Positions 34,765-47,555 are shown, counted from the stretch's first letter. The stretch: DNA of 64,000 bases from Nipponacmea schrenckii (GCA_030562195.1 JAUJPP010000003.1:18073398-18137397), one strand, 5' to 3'. Numbers and translations: made by a program. The notes: generated by a model from the letters alone, not told the origin.

Positions 34765-37700
34765 ATTTTTATATTTTTAATTTTTTATACAATCTCACTG
34801 TTTTACATGACTGATAATATGAATTGCCTACAAAAACTACATTTTATCGAAAAAATAAACACCAGAATGCGTAACTGGTTTATTGAAGGCAGTGGTACCG
34901 GTAGTAGAAATGTAAATACATAAATTATATTAGATATAAACCAAATGATAACTGAAATAATCCAATATTTGTATTTAAAAATATCTACATTTTTCATAAT
35001 AATGGTTATATTTATTTACTTTAAATCCACCAAACCCTGACACTAGAGCTGTCACTTCTTCTTTCGCTATGTTAGCTGTCCCCTGAACTTTGATGTTTAG
35101 ATGCGCAAGCAGTCTTTGATGGCCGGCAGGACATTAACCAGAACCAGAAATGAATTGAAATGGAGTATTACGTCCTTTTGTCACAATAGACATTAGAGAC
35201 TGGAATAGATGTCGATGTTTCGCATTGTTGAGGATATTCACCACCAAAATACACTACACTATAAATATATCATCAACATCTTATCATTCAAGCGCTTTGA
35301 GCATGTCTCTCGGTGATGCGGATATTAGCGCCTTATACATGTCCATATTTTTATTATTATTCGAATTAAGTACAGTTCTCGACTTGTTACTATACGCCTA
35401 TACATTGTAATCCAGTTTTAAGGAATGTCTGTTCATAAATATTGACTACCATGATAATATTTGAACATTCTACATATAAGCACAAGATGATTTAATGAGA
35501 CAAGTGTAATGTTGTCAAGTATTAGTTTTAATTTGTACTCTTTAGATAATATTATAGGTGTTATATTTAATCTCTTATAAGACACATATCTCAGACTTTC
35601 CTTTTTCTGGCTCCACGGTTGTCAAGTTCACATTATTTTCAGATAACTTGTGAAAATCATTAACTACGACTTTGTTTCAAGTTATTAGAACGATTATTTA
35701 GACATCGAATAGAAGAAATTGAGAACTCCGTGGGTTTTGGAGTTTTTTTTCTAAATCAATTCTTAATAAGAAAGAATGGACTAGGCTTGCTCTATGTCGG
35801 AAAGGACGATTGATGTTATAAAGATAGGCCTATTTATGTTTATATTTGCCCATGCTGGCTTAGTTTTCTAGAAAGGAATCATTTTTAATTCTGTTTCTTC
35901 TAAAACTATTCAACATCTAAAAGAATTATGTTAATATTCATAATAATGTGGTGCCGAACCCGCAAGGACACGAAAAACGCATACAATAAATATTTGCAAC
36001 TCAATGAATAACTTCAAAGCAAGTTTCTGTGTTCGCTCGAGTAACATGTGTTTGAGAAGTTTTATTGTAGATTTTTAAATTTATTCTCGATTTGTAACAC
36101 TGACTCATATTCCCTGAAGCTTTACACCTAATAAGTGTCACATTCCTCTGGGATCTCGTGCCTATTCATCTATTAACAATTGCAAGTCAATAGTAAACCA
36201 TATGATAAGAGAAGACAGTTTGTGCGCACCATATGAAATATACAGATCGTGTATTGTCCATGTTCAGAGTTGAATATAAAGCGCACCTGTCACCAGTAAT
36301 AATTGGAATTTAGAACTATAATTAAATATTAATAAATTCGAACGGTATTTTAGTTTAGTATATATTAGATAGCTTGACACTGTTTATTATATACAAGGAT
36401 AAGGGACACAGACACAGATAAAGATACCTGGTAAAAGGAAACATGTTGAGGTAATTTTGATTGTGGATCTGATCTGATCTGAGAATGGTTTCAGAAATGT
36501 GTGGGTCTTGAGCAGTCGATTTTACCTCTGAACAGTACTGTATTCGTACCATTTTATGAGAGGTAGGTGGTACAGAATGTAATATTTCTATTCCAACGTT
36601 TGTTTCATATATTAGGCTATGTTTGGACATTAGAATTCGACATCACATTTCTTTTATTTTTATTTATTTACTGCCAGCAAGTTGCCAGCAAGTATAACAC
36701 ACCATGCTAGACTCGCTTACCTGATGGAACACAATGCACTAGTACCATTTCAATGAAATAGTTGCATTGTAGAATATTTATATTATTTATGATTACGCAA
36801 GTATTTCACTTCATCAGCTTTTGCAGCATTTTAGCACCAGAGATCCACAATTAAGATTCCCAAAAAAAAAGGTAAAAAAAATCGTCATTGCATTCATGTA
36901 TTTAGTTATTCATTTGGATTGTAATCAGATCCCTTGTTTCCTTAAACAAAACTAATCGATTCTCAACGAAACGATCTATTTTACAGTTTAAGATTCTGCT
37001 ATTGCCTTAAACCACCCAGATGGAAATGTTACTATTTATAGACTACAAATATTCCCAAGGGGTATGAGCACAATTCAAAATTTAAAAGTAGAATGTTTTC
37101 CATTGTGAACAAAGAAACTAAAATCGATACCTTGGGTTTCGGTTGAAAGACGCCATAATGATTAGAAAGAAAATTTCTGAATCTACGTATGGACTTTTAA
37201 GGAAACCCATGAATGTTTTCTATTTAGTTAATCAATACTAAAACGCGATTTTTGTGTTATCCAAAATTTTTTATTTTTTTTATTGCAATTTCTTAATTTC
37301 CTGATGTTTTCTGATGATCATCGTTGAGATAAGGTGAACATAAATTCCAGATCTTGGAACGTTTCGGTTTGTGTATAGCAATGTAGAAAGGACTATAGGC
37401 TACACTGTAATGAAAACATTATTTCTACTACATGTACGTGGAGACAACACATGGTGGTGTTAAGTCAACCATGGTGATAAAATGCTTGTATTAAAATATT
37501 TCATATATATCTAAAATAACAATCATTAAATTTAATATAGATTCAGTTCTGTAATGAACGTTTTCAATGCTAGATCTTATAATCGCGATATCGACATTGT
37601 TGAGAAGGCATATGCCAGTAAAAGCCTCATCCTCTTTTTGTACAAGTTCTGATCCCTGTACTGTAACACGCGTTGCCAAATCAAGTCAATAGTTTTCAAA

Positions 37701-38000
37701 TGTTCTCAATTTTCAGATCTAAAATTTACATTTTGAATAAATTTGACTATTATGTGAGTGTCTCTACCCGTCGTAGTAAAACGTTTGCTTATCATCTCAG
37801 GATAGTCGGTCATCTGAACAATAATAGTGATCTAGTTATTTTGAAGTTACAATGTTCATTTAGGAATAAAATGAATTCATTAAATTTTCTTTTAATTTTA
37901 TTGTACACTAGCTTAAATATTAATTATGGACTATATGAATTTGGTTGGAAGTTGTACATTTAATGGATTGAGATAGTTTTTGAGTGACGAATTCAGAAAA
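34765..38000. other. Intergenic region between genes D and C
   Basis: AT-rich sequence without recognisable exons. Short hydrophobic open frames at 35225-35410 and 37673-37963 lack splice or family support. The promoter of gene C should lie here, but no clear core element is visible. Confidence 0.45.
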
Positions 38001-41000
38001 ATGGGATTAAGTGTCATTCGCATCTGCGACTACAGTACCATTATATTTTCGGGAAATATTCTCGTGCTGTTAATGGTTGCCTTAGCAACAGATTACTGGG
38101 AATACAATGGCTATGATTTTGGAACTTTAATGGAGGTTTTGCCAAAAATGCACGGCGTTGAAATTTATGTACCACGTGACACAAGAACGTACATAGAGAT
38201 TGTGTATATTCAAGATAAAAAAGATTCAAATCAAACCAACGGTAAGCTATATCTTTTTTAATCACATCATGTTCATAACCACCGTCTCTCCCAATAGTTC
38301 GAAACTATAACAAGTTTATACTTAGCAGTTTTATTTAGCTAATCAACAAGATTGCTCGAAGCCATTTTTATACGCCCACACTTGAAATGGGGGGCGTATA
38401 TTGTCGTCACCCACGTCCGTCCGTCGGTCCGTCCGTCCGTCCGTCGGTCCGTCCGTCCGTCCGTCCGTCCACAATTGCTATGAGTGTTTATGATCACTCA
38501 AGGATGAACCCTATTTCAAATCAGCGAAATCGGAAAAAATTTAGTATGAGTTTTTGCCCTTGTTCTTGAATGGCTCGTAAACACTCTACAATGTGCAATT
38601 CTTGTCTGATTTAGATGAAACTTGGTGTGAGAGTATGTTATAACTCAAGGATAAACCCTATTGAAAATCAGCGAAATCGAAAAACATTTAGTATGAGTTA
38701 TTGCCCTTATACGCGTTCAATTTTAGCTTGTAAACACTCTTCAGAGAACAATTCTTAATGGATTTTGATGAAACTTGGCTTGAGTATTTGTTATCACCCA
38801 AGGATAAAGCCTATTGAAAACCAGTAAAATCTAAAAAAAATTAATATCAGTTATTGCCCTTCTTTTTGAAAACGCGTTCAATTTTTGGCTTTAAAATACT
38901 CTACAAAGCACAGTTATTGACCGATTTTGACAAAACTTGTTGAAATTGTTTAATATGTAATGTAATGTAATGTAATGTCATTTTCTTCTATAGCGCTGAA
39001 CCACTAAAAGTGCTCTTCTGCGCTTTACAATTAAAAAATGATTCAATAAAATGCTTGTTTAAACAGATGTGTTTTAAGCTGTTTTTTAAACGAGTGAAGG
39101 TTGGTACAGTTTTTGAGGTTTGACGGCAGAGAATTCCATAATATTGGGGCTTGGTAAGAAAAACTTCTCATTCCGTATGAACACAGATTTGCAGATTTTT
39201 GAACTAAATTGTTGGAGTTAGATGATCTGAGAGTTCTTGTTGGATGGTATTTAGATATAAGTTCAGTCAAGTAAGGAGGAGCCATCTCATGTAGACATTT
39301 AAATGTTATCACCAACACTTTATATTTAATCCGGAAGTTTACAGGCAATCAGTGAAGATGAAATAATATGGGGGTGATGTGTTCTCGGCGATCCGAGTTT
39401 GAGATAAGGCGAGCAGCTGAGTTTTGAACCTGTTGAAGTTTGTTGAGAAGTCGAGCAGGTAATCCAATCAGTAGAGAGTTAGTAGTATCTAGTCGAGAAG
39501 TAACAAGGGCATTTACTAGTGACTTTACAGCATCAATATCAAGATATTTGGTGATTAATCTAATATTCCGTAGATGATAATGACAGGATTGACACACTTT
39601 GTTTACCTGTTTCTCTAACTTCATCACAGAATCAAAGATAACTCCAATATTTCTAGCAGATGTACCAGGATCCACATGACAGTTTCCAATGGCGACTGAA
39701 CGTTCCACTTGACAGTTTATTTTAGATGTAAGGTTTTTGGAGCCAAGAATCAAGTATTCTGTTTTACTATCATTGAGCTTTAGAAAGTTTGAGGACATCC
39801 ATGTACGGATTTCATCTAAACATTCTTCTAATTTAAATTTAGCGGGATTAAAGGAGGAAGATGGTTCGAAAGAAGCGTACAGTTGTGTGTCATCTGCATA
39901 GAGATGAAATGAAACATTATGTTTTCTAACTATCTGACCAAGTGGTGCTGTAGAGACGGGTAAACAGAATAGGACCAAGAACTGATCCTTAGGGGACGCC
40001 ATAACTCAGTCCTACAAGAGATGAAGAGCTGCTCTCTATTACAATTTTCTGTGTAAGGTTGGACAGATAGGATCTCAGTAATTCATTCGCCTCGTCCTGG
40101 ATTCCAAAATATTTGTCTAGTCGTTGAAGCAGAATTGTGTGGTCTACAGTATCGAATGCTGCAGAAAGATCCAAAAGTATCAGAATGACACATTTCTTAG
40201 AATCTATAGCATTGAAGATGTCATCTTGTACTCGTAAGAGTGCTGTTTCTGTACTGTGATTTCGTCGATAAGCACTTTGGAATATTTCAGCCAGATTATT
40301 TATGTTGATATGATCAGTGATTTGTGTGGCAAGACATTTCTCTAGAATTTTTGAGACAAAGTTAAGGTTTGATACAGGTCTGTAGCTCTTGTAATCATTA
40401 GGGTCAAGTGTTTGTTTCTTTAATAAAGGTGTGACGTTAGCCGTTTTAAATGAATCTGGAAATGTGGAAGACCTTATGGCGTGGTTGATGATGTTCACAA
40501 TGATAGGAAGAAATTCATCTAAACATTCCTTCAATAACCATGTTGGTATGACCCAAGGATGAACCCTTTTGAAAATAGAACATATCAAAATATATTTGAT
40601 ACGAATTATTGCCCTTGTTCTATAAAATGTGTTGGATTTTTGCCTTGTAAACACTCTACAAGTTACAATTCTTGAGCGATTTAGAAGTAACTTGGCATGA
40701 GTATTTGTAATCACCTAAGGATGAACCCTATTGAAATTCAGTTAAATCGAAAATATTTAGTATCAGTAATTGCCCTTGTTTTTGAAAATGCGTTCAATTT
40801 TTTGCTTGTAAACACTCTGCAGAGCACAGTTATTGACCGATTTTGACGAAACTGGCTGAAATTGTTTAATATCACCCAAGGATGAACCCTTTTGAAAATA
40901 GCACATATCGAAATATATTTAATACGAATTATTGCCATTGTTCTATAAAATGTGTTGGATTTTTGCCTTGTAAACACTCTACAAGTCACAATTCTTGAGC

Positions 41001-44000
41001 GATTTTGATGTAACTGGGAATGAGTATTTGTAATTCAGTTAAATGAAAAATATTTAGTATCAATGTTTGAAAACGCGTTCAATTTTAGCTTGTATGCACT
41101 CTAGAAAGTACAATTCTTAATGGATTTTGATAAAACTTGGCTTGAGTATTATTTGTTTTTACCCAAATATGAACCCTATTGAAAATCAAATAAATCGAAA
41201 TATATTTAGTGTCAGTTATTGCCCTTGTGTTTGAAAACCGTTTAACTAATTGACTTATAAACACTCTAGAAGACATAATTCATGACCAATGTTGAAAAAA
41301 CTCACTGAAATTGTTTGATATCACCCAGGGATGAGCCCTATTGAAAATTAAAAATATCAAAATATATCTAATATGAATTTTTGCCCTTGTTCTTTTAAAC
41401 GTGTTTGATTTTTGTCTCGTAAACACTCTACATGGCACAATTCTTGACCGATTTTGATAAAACATGGTGTGAGAGTGTGTTTTAACTAAAGGATGAATCA
41501 TATTGAAAATCAGCAAAAATTGAAAAATATTTAGTATGAGTTATTGCCCTTGTTCTTGAAAACACGTTTAATTTTAACTTGTAAACACTCTAGAAAAAAC
41601 AATTCTTAATGGATTTTGATGAAGCTTAGTTTGAGTATTTGTTTTCACCCAAGGATGAACCCTATTGAAAATCAGCTAAATCGAAATATATTTAGTACAA
41701 GTTATTGCCTTTGTTCTTAAAATCGCAATAAATTTTAGTTTGAAAACACTCTAGAAAGAACAATTTTGAATGGATTTTGATGAAACTTGGCTTTAGTATT
41801 TGTTTTCTCCCAAGGATGGACCCTATTGAAAATAAATATTTAGTGTCAGTTATTGCCCTTGTTTTTGAAAACGCTTTAAACTTTTGGCTTGTGAACACAT
41901 GTTCATTTTTTCGCTGAAATTGTTTGATATCACCCAAGGAAGATCCCTATTAAAAATATCAAAATATTATTAAGGGTGAACCCTACTGCAAATCATAAAA
42001 ATACCGAAAAATATTTAATGAGTTGTTATTAGGTACCCTTCCTGACATTTTTTAATGAAACTAGAGACCCTAGAAAAAAGTATATGGCGGAAGGTTGAAT
42101 ATTTCAATCCACCAATTGTTCAATTGTTACCTTACTGAAATTTTTTTATTCAAAATCAATGCTGCCAGTGGGCGTATATGTCCTTGCATGGCAAGCTATC
42201 TTACGTTTGAAAACCCACATGAATAATATATGAGTACGGATACCCCTCAACAATTGTCGAGTTGTTAAAACCTACCTTCTGCCTCATGAAAAGCTATTGG
42301 GATAAAGTTTACCACGGAATTCAATTTAAGTCATACACGGTATTAGAAGGAACATAACATTTTAATTTCGCTCAAACTTGGCTAATCAATACATCAAATT
42401 TCTTCTATAATCCACAAAATCACAAAGGTACCATTTCAGGAAACAACAGGACACAGAACTTTTGGCCTTGTATTCACTAGGAAACAATTTTGGATACAAA
42501 CTAAGATACTTGTGGCTAGAAATGTCAAGAAATGTGGACGGAAGCATATGTTTCGAAGAAAAATGGCTCCCACAAGATTTTTGTTAGTTTTATGATTATA
42601 TTAGAGTCGAGGGAGGAAGAAAGAAAAAAAGTTGTGAATCAGTGGATCAATTTAAGTGAACGACAGCGCGCTCATTATTTTTGTGCTGAAGGAGCTCAGG
42701 ATGGGAGACCTTCCGACAAAGAAAGTTTGCTAGGGAAAGTGATATACGCCCACCGAAGCATTGAATTTGAATAAAATCTTGACTATACAGCAACAATTTC
42801 TGGAATGAAATATTAAACCTTCAGTCATACAACTCTTTTCTATGGTGATAAATGTACAATATTATTAAGTTTCATTAAAATCTGTCAAGAATTGCAACTT
42901 CTAACAAGGCAATAAATCATTAAACACTTTTCGGAATATTTCGTTTTCGATAGGGTTAATCCTTTGGTGATTATAAAAAATTTCAGCAAGTTTCGTCGAA
43001 AACCTTAAAGAATTGTGCCTTGTAGAGTGTTTACGGGCCAAATATCGAAAGTGTTTTAAAGAATAAGGCAGTAATTCGTGTTAAATATTTTTCAACATTT
43101 TTGATTTTCAGTAGGGTTCATCTTTGGGTGATATTAAACCAATTCACCAAGTTTTGTCAAAATTGGTCAAGAATTGTGCCTTCTAGAATGTTAACGAGCT
43201 AAAAATTGAACAAGGGCACTAACTGATACTAAATACTTTTCCATTTATCTGGTTTTCAAAATGGGTTGTTTACAGATACTCTCGCCAAGTTTCATCAAAA
43301 ATCAATTAAGAATTGTACTATCTAAAGTTTCTACGAGCTGAAGTTGAAAATCTATTTCTACAACAAGGGCAATAACTCATACTTTTTATTTTTCGATTTC
43401 AACAATTATAAATAGGGTTCGTTCTTGGGTGATTGGACGAACAATCATACAAAAGAGAGTGTTTATGAGCAATTGTGGACAAACGGCCGGAAAGATGGAC
43501 ATTGGTGACGGCAATATACGCTTCACATTTCATGTGAGCGTAAAAAATGTATTTAGGATGGACGAGACATCATTTGATGAAATTCTGGCGAAAGTTGAAC
43601 TCCTCTTCTATAGCACTCAATCTCCAGTCCATGGTTGCTGCCATATTGTCCAAGATGATAACGGAAAGATCAAATGACTTGAAGCTGATTTCTGACTGGT
43701 TCGAACTTGGCTCATTTGGAAAAATATATGTGTCGGCTTTTGTTGAGAAGATTTTTACCATGTATATATTATACACTACCAATATATATATATTTTTTTC
43801 AATTTGGAAAGACTGTCTCGTGTTTTTTATTGATAATATGAAGTTGTATTTTAAATTATTACATATATTCCATTATCTTTCCTCCTTGGATTTCAGAGTA
43901 ATATTCTCATTGTAGAGCTATATGAGGTGTATTATCAACCACCAACATTTGCCCGAGTAGATTACCGACCTCAGAGTAACGGACGATTAAGAATAATCAC

Positions 44001-45998
44001 CAGAATCTATGTATTTTATCAGTATAGTAATTTATTTATAGACTGCAACGATTTAGAAGGTAGGTTCCAGTTTACTTATTCATCATAATGGCAAAGAACG
44101 ACCTTTTATACACTTTCCATTACGGTGTCAAAATCAAGGCAATAGAGTTTGTTTTTGCAAACGATTACATCACTAAAATAACATCATTGGTATGTGCATT
44201 GTTTCAAAAAAACTAAACGTCTTGCTCATGTCTGAGCAATCTTCAGCCTATTTTAATCAAAAACGACTGAGTACGATGAATGAACCATTTGTACTGCAGT
44301 TCAGGATCAAAACAACTTGACACTGGTTGAGCTAAAATAACAACCACAGTGACTTTATTTCACTAAGGTAGACAGACATTTTCTCGCATTTGTCCTGGAT
44401 TTCTCACACCTCGACTTCTCGCTATTTTTCCTCTCTGGGCATGAGTGTGATGGCCACAGTCGACTTTCATCAAATGCATTTATGACCTGTTTGCTATGTA
44501 TTGAATATGTTACAACTAGAGGGATTTAAGGTATATTATTTACATTGTAGATGGTGTAAGAATACGCATGGGTTTGAGAGCGGTCCAAAATCAAAAATGT
44601 ATAAATTTTATTTTCATGCCTTCGAATGACTATAGATCCCAGTATGACGATGCAGTAACAGTCTTACGTAAGTTCAAAAGTCATAATAAATTCTACATAA
44701 TTTCTTGACTAGTTTAGTTAAAGATCAAGATATTGATCCCAATCTTCGGCAGATCCTTGAATAACATTAGCGTTTAAGATATGTGTGTACATAATCTGAT
44801 TGAAAATATATCACAGTCGTCACAAATATTTTACTCAGTGAGTAAGGGACCTAAAACCCTCCATACAATCTTTTTCGAGCTTTTAATAAACCTACGTCAA
44901 TAACAATCACAAGTCTAATAGTTATAATGAGGTGCAATACAAACCATATTTTGTGTCTCCAATTTCATGTGTGTCCAAAAAAGGTAATAGATATCGATTA
45001 ATTGTTGATTTGCGTGAATTAAATAAATACTCAAATCCACCCTCCTTCACCTACGAGGGTATAAACACAGTTTGTTCGTTAGTAAGAGATAATGATCATT
45101 TTGTATCTGTTGATCTCAAGAACGGATTTCAGAACGTGAGGCTTCATCGAGAACTTCGTGATTATTTTGGAATATGTTGGGACAACAAATATTATGTGTG
45201 GAATGTATTACCTTTTGGCTGGAACTTCAGTCCGTATGTGTTTTGTAAAATATTAAGGCCTATCGTTTCTTATTTACGAGATATAGGCCTGCGCCTAGTT
45301 ATTTATGTGGATGATATTCTAATGTTAATTCTAATGTTAAGGTGAATTCAAAATGATTTTTATAGAAGTTTTAGTACAGTTAGGTCTTCCCTTTTTAGGA
45401 ATAGAACGAGCAGCCTTTTCTTTTGGAATATTTAGCATAGTAAGTATGATAACAGCACTTATAACTGGTTGTATTGGTTCGTTGTCAAGGAGACTAAATA
45501 TGGTGACTGCTGCATCTTCCTTATCATTAGCTTCCGGTAAGTTGTTATGCATTTCTCACTTCTTCCTTTATGATATTATTCATATAAGCAGTCTGAATGA
45601 ATATAATGAATATGTATTTTCATTTCCGTCATTATAATCTTTATTTCTTTGCAGGTATGTGTTTAATCGTAGCTATCGCATTATTCAATGGCAAGAGTCA
45701 TTTACAACAAAGATGGCCGCTTTTGCCTGATCTATACATTCCATTTAAAGAGGACCTTGTGAAAAATAAAGACCATACTTATGGTTGGTCTTTTGTGTTG
45801 GCCTGGATATGCGTGGCCTTAAATTTTACAGCTTCATTTGTCTGGCTATACAAGTCTCAATATATGATAGATCCGCTTGAACCTTCCAGACGTGCGGATG
45901 AAGACGTGAGGCATAGCCGTCGGAAATCTTCGGGAGGAAAAATGTACATTTCTATTCCGCATACAGTGGAGGATGGAGAGGCGTTTTGTGATTTATAG
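38001..45998 (+). CDS. Gene C: claudin/PMP22-like four-transmembrane protein
   Basis: Exons are 38001-38241, 43916-44059, 44551-44667, 45399-45536 and 45655-45998 (stop TAG), all joined in phase 1, giving 327 residues. The ATG at 38001 is the first in frame after a TAG. Exon 1 encodes TM1 (TIIFSGNILVLLMVALATDY) and a long extracellular stretch. Exon 2 carries NLFIDCND at the place of the GLW-C signature, with GLW lost and Cys kept. Exon 3 has the partner Cys (NQKCINF). Exon 4 (138 bases) carries TM2 and TM3. Exon 5 carries loop 2, the YGWSFVLAWICV entry to TM4 and a basic cytoplasmic tail. Compared with gene B, the first coding exon is split by a 5.7-kb intron filled with mobile elements; intron 3 holds a DIRS fragment. 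AATAAA at 46111 and 46167 can end the transcript. Role unknown beyond family. Confidence 0.78.
38952..40548 (-). mobile_element. 5'-truncated CR1/L2-like LINE inserted in the repeat array
   Basis: On the minus strand the element enters the reverse transcriptase at IPTWLLKECLDEFLP. It continues through SYRPVSNLNFVSKILEKCL, LDLSAAFDTVDH, YADDTQLYAS and the C-terminal domain, ending LKTHLFKQAFY-stop at 39043. The coding is broken: GVPQG has become GVP-stop (near 39993), a frameshift follows, and LHWLP has become LH-stop (39349). The 3' tail is a short ATTAC repeat (about 38952-38978), a terminal tandem repeat typical of CR1/L2-type LINEs. Core repeat sequence flanks both sides, so insertion came after array formation. 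Confidence 0.85.
39043..40548 (-). pseudogene. LINE ORF2 reverse transcriptase, C-terminal half, broken
   Basis: Coding part of the LINE above. RT motif A (LDLSAAFDTVDH) and motif C (YADD) are intact. Two nonsense changes and one frameshift prevent translation. The endonuclease domain and the N-terminal half of the RT are absent through 5' truncation. Confidence 0.85.
42532..42774 (+). pseudogene. Possible HMG-box-like remnant
   Basis: An 80-codon open stretch contains FVSFMIILESREEERKK, then W-x2-LSERQRAHYFCAEGA. This recalls the third helix of HMG boxes (W-x2-LS-x2-E/R-R-x-x-Y). The N-terminal half of a box is not convincing and no splice sites suit gene C. Its 3' end runs into the neighbouring pearl-like element. 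It could be chance. Confidence 0.2.
42743..43530 (-). mobile_element. Pearl/HINE-like element, copy 3, inverted relative to copy 2
   Basis: Read on the minus strand it starts GCGTATATTGCCGTCACC at 43530-43513, then a decayed GTCC-type tract and CCACAATTGCTCATAAAC. About four core units follow, ending in GGTGGGCGTATATC near 42743. It faces copy 2 across about 560 bp, so the two form a large inverted repeat in intron 1 of gene C. Confidence 0.75.
44890..45345 (+). pseudogene. DIRS-like reverse transcriptase fragment
   Basis: An open stretch encodes most of an RT: FVSPISCVSKKGNRYRLIVD, then motif A as SVDLKNGFQNVRL, the VLPFGWNFSPYVFCKILRP block, and motif C as VIYVDDIL. The LDLR-type approach and the F/Y-G-W-N-F-SPYVF-K-LRP block match DIRS/Ngaro RTs rather than LINEs. 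It stops shortly after motif C; no RNase H or tyrosine recombinase follows. It lies in intron 3 of gene C, ending about 54 bases before exon 4. Being largely uninterrupted, it may be young. Confidence 0.72.
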
Positions 45999-46110
45999 AT
46001 ACACCTAATGCTTGAATAGAGTTTGAATTAGTGATCCATAATTTGAGAGCCAAAGATCAAACTTGTTACGCTTATGACCTAGGTGATTCAGTGAAACTTT
46101 TTTGTATACA

Positions 46111-46172
46111 AATAAACAAATCAACTGTATCACAGTTTATTGCAAAATCACAATCAAGAAAAACAGAATAAA
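46111..46172 (+). promoter_or_regulatory. Poly(A) signals for gene C
   Basis: AATAAA at 46111-46116 and 46167-46172, about 115 and 170 bases after the gene C stop codon. Confidence 0.5.
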
Positions 46173-46394
46173 GCTTTTCAAATCAAAGATGTCCAATCAT
46201 TATATAGTACATATAAAGTTTATGATATTCAATTAATGGTCGAATGTCGGAATAGACAGATTTATTAAAATTACGCCCAACCTGTATTTCAATGTGGACT
46301 TTGTTAATGTGCTAACTTACCATAGAAATCCACGTATGCAGACTGACAGCCCCATTAAAATTAATTACTCAAATAAATTAAACAAGCGGTTGCC

Positions 46395-47555
46395 TAGCAA
46401 GATACGCCCACTTAAAAATATATTTTCTGTTTTAACACAGACAGAAACTCTAACATTATTTAGGTCTAATTCAAATTCTCATCAATATAAATGTCCACAC
46501 CAAATTTGATTCAAATCAGATGAAACCTAGTGTATTTACTAGCGAGTTTGAATTAAGTCAAGGGCAATAACTCAAATATAGTTCATCGAAAAATAGTAAA
46601 TATTAAACTTGTTCAATATCTCACCAATAAAAATGATAACATTAAATTTCATTCAAATCAGATGAAAACTGTGTTGTCTATCGCAATCATTAGCCAATTT
46701 CACAGTGTTTTAACTAATTCAAGTGCAATAGCTCAAAAACAGTTTATCAAAAAATCGTCAATTTCGAACTTGACCAAGATTTCATCAACTTCAATGATCA
46801 CACCAAATTTCATTCAAATGAGATGAAAACTGTTGTCTCTGTGGTGTTCACAATTCTGTTTCGACGCGTTTTGACTAAGTCAAGGGCAATAACTAAAAAA
46901 ACGTTCACCAAAAAATCTTCACTTTCCAAGATCTCATCAACATAAATGATGACACAAAATTTCAAATCCAATGGAAATGTGATCTCTATCGCGTTCACAA
47001 GCCAAATTTGACGCGTTTTGACTTAAGTCAAGGGCAATAACTCAAAAATCGTTTATCGAAAAATCGCCAATTCTAAACTTGTCCGAGATCTCTTCAATAT
47101 AAATAATCACAGCAAGTTTCATTCAAATCCATTGAAAACTGTAGTCTCTATCGCGTTCACAAGCCAATTTTGACGCGTTTTGACTAAGTCAAGTGCAATA
47201 ACTCAAAATCCGTTCATCGAAATATCTCCAATTTCGAACTTGTCCGAGATCTCATCAATATTAATGATTTCAGTAAGTTTCAATCAAATCCGATAAAAAC
47301 TGTAGTCTCTATCGCGTTCACAAGCCAATTTTGACGCGTTTTGACTAAGTCAAGTGCATTAACTCAATAACTGTTCATCGAAAAATCGCCAAATTCGAAC
47401 TTGTCCGAGATCTCATCAATATTAATGATCACAGCAAATCCGACAAACACTTTAGTCTCTATCGCGTTCACAAGCAATAGTGGACGGGCGGAGGGACGGA
47501 CGGACGGACAGTGGTGACGACATTATACGACCACATTATAATGTGGGCGTATAAA
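46395..47555 (-). mobile_element. Pearl/HINE-like element, copy 4, diverged core subtype
   Basis: On the minus strand it opens with the hairpin TATACGCCCACATTATAATG at 47555, then GTCGTCACCACTGTCCGTCC, and ends AAGTGGGCGTATC near 46400. About six core units recur every 150-161 bases, marked by AAGTCAAGGGCAATAACTC (about 46555, 46715, 46876, 47026, 47187 and 47346). The core sequence differs from copies 1-3, but the ends and layout are shared. It lies between the convergent 3' ends of genes C and E. Confidence 0.78.

Larger units (their letters stand above)
38366..42180 (+). mobile_element. Pearl/HINE-like element, copy 2, with ~160-bp tandem array
   Basis: The left end is a hairpin (TATACGCCCACAC, then GGGGGGCGTATA), followed by TGTCGTCACC, a GTCC microsatellite (38415-38470) and CCACAATTGCT. 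At least ten core units follow. Marks such as TTGCCCTTGTTCTT recur at about 38553, 38699, 38852, 40609, 40769, 40931, 41218, 41382, 41542, 41703 and 41852, a period near 160. The right end is CCAGTGGGCGTATATG near 42170. A LINE interrupts the array. All of it lies in intron 1 of gene C. Confidence 0.8.

Noticed and set aside
38387..38569. Plus-strand frame rich in VRPS repeats
   Set aside because: Translation of the GTCC microsatellite at the front of a pearl-like element.
39043..42000. Series of short minus-strand frames sharing CRVFTRQKSNTF-type peptides
   Set aside because: These are translations of the ~160-bp core repeat, not a protein family.
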